A stretch of DNA of 27,741 bases. Source: Xanthobacteraceae bacterium (GTDB lineage: Bacteria; Pseudomonadota; Alphaproteobacteria; Rhizobiales; Xanthobacteraceae). Both the position numbers and the translations under genes were made by a program. Numbering within the stretch: position 1 is the first letter of the stretch; each line of letters begins with the position of its first letter. The stretch covers positions 1 through 27,741 of the forward strand of contig JAIESC010000034.1 in NCBI GenBank assembly GCA_019746355.1, written 5' to 3'. Below the pieces are notes generated by a model. It worked only from the letters and a program-made list of their open reading frames with translations. It was not told the origin of the DNA and ran no database searches. This document shows positions 23,430 through 27,741 of the stretch, piece after piece.

Positions 23430-24392
23430 CTACTCGAACTTCATATTGAGGCTTTTGACGATCGGCGCCCATTTCTTCTCGTCGGCATCGATGATGGCGG
23501 CATAGTCCTCGGGCGTGCCGGGCACCGGCACCGCGCCGTCGTTGGCAAGCTTGGCGCGCAACTGCTCGTCGGCCAGCGCCGCGCGCAGCTCCTTGTTCAG
23601 CCGCTCGATGATCGGCCGCGGCGTGCCGGGCGGCGCGACCAGACCATACTGGATCGCTGCGGAGAACCCTGCCACGCCCGACTCGGCGATCGGCGGAACG
23701 TCGGGCAGTTGCGGCGAGCGCTGCGCCGTGGTCACGGCGAGCGCATGCAGCGTTCCGCCCTTGACGTTGCCGATGATCGGAGAGATCGACAGGAACATCA
23801 TCGAAACATGACCGCCGATCAGGTTGGCGAGCGCGTCGCCGTTGCCCTTGTAGGGAATCTTGGTGAGCTCGATCCCCGCGGTCCGTGCGAACAGCTCGGT
23901 CGTGATGTGACCGACCGTGCCCGGCACGAACGCGTAGTTGATCTTGCCGGGATTGGCCTTGCCATAGGCGATCAGCTCCGCGGTGCTGCGCGCCGGCACC
24001 GACGGATGCACCACCAGGACGCTCGGCATCATGCCGATGAGGCCGATCGGCGCGTAGTCCTTGCGCGGATCGTACCCGGCATTGGTGTAGAGGCTCGGAT
24101 TGATCGCCAGCGTGCCGGTGTAGGAGAGAAGGATCGTGTAGCCGTCCGGCTGCGCCTTCGAGGCCGCACGCGTGGCGATGGTTCCACCGGCCCCACCGCG
24201 GTTTTCCACCACCACCTGCTGGCCGAGCGTGCGGCTCATCCGTTCGGCGACGGTGCGGGCGAGCGCATCGTTGCCGCCGCCGGGCGGGAACGGCACGATC
24301 AGCGTGACCGGCTTGGCCGGGAAATCCTGCGCGGCGGCGCACGCAACAGAGAGCCCGAGCAGCGCCGCGGCAACGGCGAGATGCGCGCGCAT
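23430..24392 (-). CDS. Bug/TctC periplasmic solute-binding protein, copy 2 of 3
   Basis: The protein is 320 aa from the ATG at 24392. Its A is the last base of the TGA of copy 3 (TGATG), a typical coupled start; an in-frame start at 24434 would lengthen the protein by 14 residues with no signal peptide at the front. The signal peptide MRAHLAVAAALLGLSVACAAA is followed by FPAKPVTLIVPFPPGGGNDA, AERMSRTLGQQVVVENRGGA, QPDGYTILLSYTGTLAINPS and STAELIAYGKANPGKINYAF. The loop after the second beta strand (VSMMFLSISPIIGNV) differs from its neighbours, pointing to a different ligand pocket. Confidence 0.92.
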   Translation of the reverse strand: MRAHLAVAAALLGLSVACAAAQDFPAKPVTLIVPFPPGGGNDALARTVAERMSRTLGQQVVVENRGGAGGTIATRAASKAQPDGYTILLSYTGTLAINPSLYTNAGYDPRKDYAPIGLIGMMPSVLVVHPSVPARSTAELIAYGKANPGKINYAFVPGTVGHITTELFARTAGIELTKIPYKGNGDALANLIGGHVSMMFLSISPIIGNVKGGTLHALAVTTAQRSPQLPDVPPIAESGVAGFSAAIQYGLVAPPGTPRPIIERLNKELRAALADEQLRAKLANDGAVPVPGTPEDYAAIIDADEKKWAPIVKSLNMKFE

Positions 24393-25366
24393 CAGTCCAC
24401 CTTCAGGTTGAGCTTTTTGATCAACGCGCCCCACTTGTCGGCTTCGCTGGCGATGTCAGCCGCGTATTCCTCGGGGGTCGAGGTCATCGGATCGCCGCCC
24501 TCGTTGTTGATGCGCTTTCTCACCTCGTCGCTGCCGGCGGCCTGGTGCAGCGCGGCGTTGAGCTTGTCGACGATCGGGCGCGGCAGGCCGGCCGGTCCCA
24601 GCAGCCCGTAATGCAACACCGACTCGAAGCCCGGCAGGCCGGATTCGTGCGAGGTCGGGATGTTCGGCAGGAGGCTGAAGCGCTGGCGGTCGAGGATGGC
24701 AATGCCGCGCAAGGTGCCGGCGCCGAGATTGCCCATGGCCGGCGGCAGCACGCCGAACGCCACCGGCACATGCCCGCCGAGCAGATCGTTCATAAGCTGC
24801 GCCGTGCCTTTGTAGGGCACGATGGTCGCCTCGACGCCGGTGATCGACTTGAACAGCTCCGCGGAGAGATAACCGCCGGTGCCGACCGCCGAGGTGCCGA
24901 TGTTGAACTTGCCGCCTTCTTTCTTCGCCACTGTGACCACCTCGCCGATGGTCTTGGCCGGGAACGAAGGATGCGCAAGCAGCGCCACCGGCATCGAGGC
25001 AAACAGACCGATCGGCGTGAAGTCCTTGCGCGGGTCGAAGCCGGCATTGGCGTAGAGGAACGGATTGATCGAGATCGAGCCGGTGTGGCCGAAGAACAGC
25101 GTGTAGCCGTCCGGCGCGCTGCGGATCGTGGCGCGCGTGCCGACCAGCCCCGAGCCGCCAACGCGGTTGTCGACGATCACCTGCTGGCCGATCAACGTCG
25201 AGAGCCGTTCGGCGACCACGCGGGCCAGCACGTCAACGCCGCCGCCAGGCGGATAGGGCACGACCAGCGTCACGGTCTTGGCCGGGTAGTCCTGCGCCTG
25301 AACCGGCGTCGACGGCGCCAGCGCTGCCAGCACGGCGACGCCGAGCGCCGCGATCAGCCTTCCCAT
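24392..25366 (-). CDS. Bug/TctC periplasmic solute-binding protein, copy 3 of 3 (first in operon)
   Basis: This 324-aa protein is the first gene of the run. It has a signal peptide (about 1-24, GVAVLAALAPSTPVQA), then YPAKTVTLVVPYPPGGGVDV, RLSTLIGQQVIVDNRVGGSG, SAPDGYTLFFGHTGSISINP, NAGFDPRKDFTPIGLFASMP and PVAFGVLPPAMGNLGAGTLR. It is closest to copy 1 in the middle and C-terminal parts (STPEEYAADIASEADKWGAL). GGAG lies 8 nt before the ATG at 25366. The promoter should lie within the 123 bp between this start and the DUF465 stop; I see no clear boxes there. All three share about the same length and motif order, indicating tandem duplication. Confidence 0.93.
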   Translation of the reverse strand: MGRLIAALGVAVLAALAPSTPVQAQDYPAKTVTLVVPYPPGGGVDVLARVVAERLSTLIGQQVIVDNRVGGSGLVGTRATIRSAPDGYTLFFGHTGSISINPFLYANAGFDPRKDFTPIGLFASMPVALLAHPSFPAKTIGEVVTVAKKEGGKFNIGTSAVGTGGYLSAELFKSITGVEATIVPYKGTAQLMNDLLGGHVPVAFGVLPPAMGNLGAGTLRGIAILDRQRFSLLPNIPTSHESGLPGFESVLHYGLLGPAGLPRPIVDKLNAALHQAAGSDEVRKRINNEGGDPMTSTPEEYAADIASEADKWGALIKKLNLKVD

Positions 25367-25422
25367 TGCCCAACTCCGCCCATCCTTGTTCTCCCGATTT
25401 TCTTTGTCTCAGCCAAAATAGC

Positions 25423-25453
25423 ACCGCCGGCCCTCATAGCGAGAGCCGGCGGT
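25423..25453 (-). terminator. Terminator hairpin of the upstream DUF465 gene
   Basis: The arms ACCGCCGGC (25423-25431) and GCCGGCGGT (25445-25453) form a perfect 9-bp stem extended by CTC/GAG after one mismatch, with an ATAGC loop. Read on the minus strand, it is followed by GCTATTTTGG, a weak T tract. It lies about 37 bp past the DUF465 stop and before the Bug operon, separating the two transcription units. Confidence 0.65.
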
Positions 25454-25489
25454 TCTGTCTCAGAAAACCAAGAACGGTGAACCTAAGCC

Positions 25490-25675
25490 CTAGTGCAGAC
25501 TCTGCGGCTCGTTGATCCGGATACGCTGGATCTCGTCCTTGACGAGCAACTTGCGACGCTTCAGTTCGGCGATCTTCAGATCATCGGTGGACGGATGTGT
25601 CATAGCCTCGGCGATCTCGTCCTCGAGAGCCCGGTGCTTCCGCTCCAGTTCTGCAAGATGCGCTTGGATGGTCAT
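25490..25675 (-). CDS. DUF465 (YdcH-like) small protein
   Basis: This 61-aa all-helical protein starts MTIQAHLAELERKHRALEDE and carries the family's DDLKIAELKRRKLLVKDEIQRI signature, a helical hairpin/coiled coil. The family's function is unknown; members are small cytosolic, charged proteins often found in pairs. The ATG at 25675 has AGGAG 9 nt upstream. It is divergent from a second DUF465 gene at 26043. Confidence 0.9.
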   Translation of the reverse strand: MTIQAHLAELERKHRALEDEIAEAMTHPSTDDLKIAELKRRKLLVKDEIQRIRINEPQSLH

Positions 25676-25817
25676 GTGGAGTGGCTCCTAGAGACAGTTT
25701 CAGCAAACACCCCTGACTTACGCAGTGTGCCACGAGGCCGGTCCCAAGTCGATTAAGGCGACTGTTGTGCAATGCAGAAATCTGCCGCTGACGCATCGCC
25801 CGCGCGAAACTGCGGCC

Positions 25818-25847
25818 TTGGACACGGCTTGAGAAACGAGGGATAAT
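25818..25847 (+). promoter_or_regulatory. Candidate sigma-70 promoter for the plus-strand DUF465 gene
   Basis: TTGGAC (25818-25823), an 18-bp spacer and GATAAT (25842-25847) form a good housekeeping-type pair, with a start expected near 25854. The leader to the chosen DUF465 start would be about 190 nt. This sits in the 367-bp gap 25676-26042, where I see no other gene or repeat; the 5' part (25690-25800) shows no recognisable element. Confidence 0.45.
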
Positions 25848-26042
25848 TGCCTACTTGTGCAGGATGCGCCGGGATTCGGGCGACGATTCCGTATCCAGTG
25901 CGAGCCCAGTTGGTGGTGAGCCACAAAAGTCATGGGAATCCAAGATTTTGTCCTGATTCAAGGTTCAGGGATCCAAGGCTCCGTGCCGGCGGCCGGGAGT
26001 TCCGCCGGGGTGGTCGATGAAGCGCTGCAGGCGGCGGCCGCG

Positions 26043-26249
26043 ATGACCCAAGACGACGAAAGCGAATTGCGGGCGCAATTGGCGCAGTTGCGTCAGGAAC
26101 ACCGCGACCTCGACGCCGCGATCGAGGCCCTGCACAACGCGCCCGGCTCGGATCTGCTGCAAGTGCAACGGCTGAAGAAGCGAAAGCTGCACCTGCGCGA
26201 CCGGATCATCCAGATCGAAGACCAGCTTACGCCCGACATCATCGCCTAA
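26043..26249 (+). CDS. DUF465 (YdcH-like) small protein, second copy
   Basis: The protein is 68 aa from the ATG at 26043 (MTQDDESELRAQLAQLRQEH). The family core is LRQEHRDLDAAIEALHNAPG, then LLQVQRLKKRKLHLRDRIIQ. It is a paralogue of the divergent gene at 25490. The frame is open to an ATG at 25932, which would add 37 residues (MGIQDFVLIQGSG onwards) with codon use poorer in third-position G/C at its start; since the family is normally 60-75 aa, I prefer the shorter form, although its ribosome site is weak. A GCGGCGGCTCGCCGC hairpin and a T6 run (26287-26292) after the stop may end transcription. Confidence 0.8.
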   Translation: MTQDDESELRAQLAQLRQEHRDLDAAIEALHNAPGSDLLQVQRLKKRKLHLRDRIIQIEDQLTPDIIA

Positions 26250-26356
26250 GCGAACTTGCGGCGGCTCGCCGCGCCGCATCCGTCGGTTTTTTGCAGCAAA
26301 TTTCTTCAGTAGGTGTTAGTGACACCTGACGAATGGCCGACCGCCTGTCCATCGGC

Positions 26357-26404
26357 TCAATTGTTGAACAGCGCCGCGGCGTGGCGTTGCGGCGCAACAA
26401 TTGA
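26357..26404. promoter_or_regulatory. Large imperfect dyad upstream of lpxD
   Basis: The right arm GCGGCGCAACAATTGA (26389-26404) is fully complementary to TCAATTGTT (26357-26365) plus GCGCCGC (26371-26377), with a five-base bulge GAACA and an 11-base loop. As RNA it would be a 16-bp stem; as DNA it holds an AT-rich CAATTGTTG/CAACAATTG operator-like symmetry. No T tract follows, so it is not a simple terminator. A smaller dyad AGGTGT-N5-ACACCT lies at 26311-26327. The whole region lies between the DUF465 stop and the lpxD start. Confidence 0.6.
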
Positions 26405-26415
26405 CGCTCAACAAC

Positions 26416-26424
26416 TTATCCACA
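26416..26424 (+). promoter_or_regulatory. Consensus DnaA box upstream of lpxD
   Basis: TTATCCACA matches the strong DnaA-box consensus exactly. It is the only such box noticed here, so it is more likely a chance match or a DnaA-responsive regulatory site than part of a replication origin. Confidence 0.4.
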
Positions 26425-26497
26425 GCTGCCAACCGCCCGGGTGGGCGTGGCTGGGGCCTGTCAGGTTCCGCCAAAAACCGCATTTTGGAGGCGTACA

Positions 26498-27586
26498 ATG
26501 GACGGCGGTCCGGGCCATGGCCCGCAATTCTTCAGCGCGGAATCGTCACTCACAGTCGGCGAGATCGCGACGCTGACCGGATCGGAGCCGCGCGCAGGCG
26601 CCGATCTTGACCGCCGTATCACCAATATCGCGCCGATCGACCTCGCCGGGCCGAGCGACCTGACCTTTCTCGACAACTTCAACTTCACCCGCGAACTGAA
26701 AACGACGCGCGCCGGCGCAATCCTGATCTCTGCGCGGTTTGAGGCACAGGCGCCCGCGCATCTCACGGTGTTGCGCTCACGCGAGCCGTATAAAGCCTTC
26801 GTTCTCGTCACGCAGAAGTTCTATCAAAGCTCGCTGCGGCCGGGTTCGCCCTACGGCGATCACGGCGTGGCACCGGGCGCAACGGTGCATCGGACGGCGA
26901 AGATCGCAGAAGGCGTCACGATCGATCCGGGCGCGGTGATCGGCGCCGGCGCCGATATCGGGCCCGGCACGATCATCAGCGCCAACGCCGTGATCGGTGC
27001 CGGCGTCAAGATCGGGCGCGACTGCACGGTAGGCGCCAACAGCACGATTACTCATTCGGTGCTGGGCAACCGCGTGATCGTGCATCCGGGCTGCCACATC
27101 GGCCAGGACGGCTTCGGCTACGTCCCCACCAGGGAGGGCCAGATCAAGGTTCCGCAGATCGGCCGGGTGGTGCTGCACGACGACGTGGAAATCGGCGCTG
27201 GCACCAATATCGACCGCGGCGGCATCCGCGACACGGTGATCGGGGCCGGCACCAAGATCGACAATCTGGTCCAGATTGGGCACAACGTGACGGTCGGCAA
27301 CAACTGCACCATCGTGGCGCAGTCCGGCCTCTCCGGCAGCGTGACGCTCGAGGACAACGTGGTGCTGGCGGCCCGTGTCGGCATCATCCCCCACATCACG
27401 GTCGGCAAGGGCGCGGTGCTTGCCGCCCGCTCGACCGTGATCCGGGACGTGCCGGCCGGCGAGCGCTGGGGCGGTTTCCCCAACGCCAAGCCGCTCAAGG
27501 AGTTTTTCCGCGAAATGGTCGTGCTGGAGCGGCTCGCGACCCCTCAGGCGAAGAAAATCGCTCCGCCTGAGATTGATCAGGGTTGA
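26498..27586 (+). CDS. lpxD: UDP-3-O-(3-hydroxyacyl)glucosamine N-acyltransferase
   Basis: This 362-aa enzyme catalyses the third step of lipid A synthesis, moving a 3-hydroxyacyl chain from acyl carrier protein to the 2-amino group of UDP-3-O-acylglucosamine. The N-terminal uridine-binding domain includes [20 protein letters not shown] (about 44-63). The left-handed beta helix of hexapeptide repeats (about 120-335) contains the DGFGYVP motif, the catalytic His H262 in QIGHNVTVG and H299 in IIPHITVG; the 37-residue spacing equals E. coli H239/H276. The ATG at 26498 has GGAGG 7 nt upstream. The usual partners (bamA, fabZ, lpxA, lpxB) are absent on both sides, so this may be a second lpxD. The 155 bp after its stop contain no gene or clear terminator. 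Confidence 0.93.
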   Translation: MDGGPGHGPQFFSAESSLTVGEIATLTGSEPRAGADLDRRITNIAPIDLAGPSDLTFLDNFNFTRELKTTRAGAILISARFEAQAPAHLTVLRSREPYKAFVLVTQKFYQSSLRPGSPYGDHGVAPGATVHRTAKIAEGVTIDPGAVIGAGADIGPGTIISANAVIGAGVKIGRDCTVGANSTITHSVLGNRVIVHPGCHIGQDGFGYVPTREGQIKVPQIGRVVLHDDVEIGAGTNIDRGGIRDTVIGAGTKIDNLVQIGHNVTVGNNCTIVAQSGLSGSVTLEDNVVLAARVGIIPHITVGKGAVLAARSTVIRDVPAGERWGGFPNAKPLKEFFREMVVLERLATPQAKKIAPPEIDQG

Positions 27587-27741
27587 GGTCCCCGAAATCG
27601 AGGCCTTGGTCCCCAGATCTCCGGCCTTTCGGCGGGCGGGGGCCCTGCCAATGATGGACTTTTGACACCCGATCTGGTACCGACGCCTCGACTCGGGGGC
27701 CAAGGGCCTCCCGCGCACCCATATCCATACCCGGAATTCAG

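Noticed and set aside
23425..24342. Upstream extension of the first Bug gene to 634 codons
   Set aside because: Out-of-frame shadow of Bug copy 2; the signal peptide begins at 23424.
26250..26497. Possible replication origin because of a DnaA box and dyads
   Set aside because: Only one DnaA box, no cluster or AT-rich unwinding region, and none of the usual origin neighbours.
27587..27741. 77-codon minus-strand frame at the right end
   Set aside because: It overlaps the lpxD end, has no ribosome site or motif, and the 155-bp tail shows nothing else I can support.

Overview
The window is GC-rich, densely packed chromosomal DNA from an alphaproteobacterium, most likely of the order Hyphomicrobiales (Rhizobiales), Bradyrhizobium/Rhodopseudomonas/Xanthobacteraceae-like. 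The clues are an RcdA-type (DUF1465) CtrA-degradation adaptor beside a DUF1192 gene, a perfect CtrA box (TTAA-N7-TTAA), paired DUF465 proteins, an expanded family of Bug/TctC periplasmic binding proteins without their membrane partners, and intergenic palindromes of the kind common in these genomes. I see no tRNA, rRNA, CRISPR array, phage gene or transposase.

Layout. 1-3.1 kb: the start of an exported protein, a membrane-anchored GH3 (NagZ-like) hydrolase, a paired palindromic repeat and a quinone-oxidoreductase-like protein, all genes on the minus strand. 3.2-4.6 kb: a cell-cycle and housekeeping block with the DUF1192 protein, an intergenic segment holding a CtrA box, hairpins and a terminator (candidate small RNA or leader), rcdA, and rpmE on the opposite strand across a shared bidirectional terminator. 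4.7-9.3 kb: an MsbA-like ABC exporter, a MerR regulator and a one-membrane-pass sensor-like protein with a repeat-generated Trp-rich segment. 9.3-14.6 kb: a cluster of palindromes, two DoxX proteins, propionyl-CoA synthetase, and two tandem TauE/SafE permeases divergent from it. 14.6-18.4 kb: a periplasmic glycerophosphodiesterase, a broken TPR gene, an acyl-CoA synthetase and a small secreted protein. 18.6-25.4 kb: a TctC-like binding protein, a Tat-type tyrosinase translationally coupled to a small membrane-anchored protein, a small secreted protein, and three head-to-tail Bug binding proteins. 25.4-27.7 kb: two divergent DUF465 genes and an lpxD outside its usual operon, preceded by a large dyad.

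Most of the window is ordinary metabolism, transport and envelope biology. Three places look most worth following. First, the CtrA-box/hairpin/terminator segment next to rcdA could be a CtrA-controlled small RNA beside a regulator of CtrA proteolysis. Second, in the tyrosinase pair the small partner may be a detached second copy of the plant-polyphenol-oxidase-like C-terminal beta domain. Third, an orphan lpxD has a strongly structured upstream region. All functional assignments come from reading motifs by eye; no database search was run.
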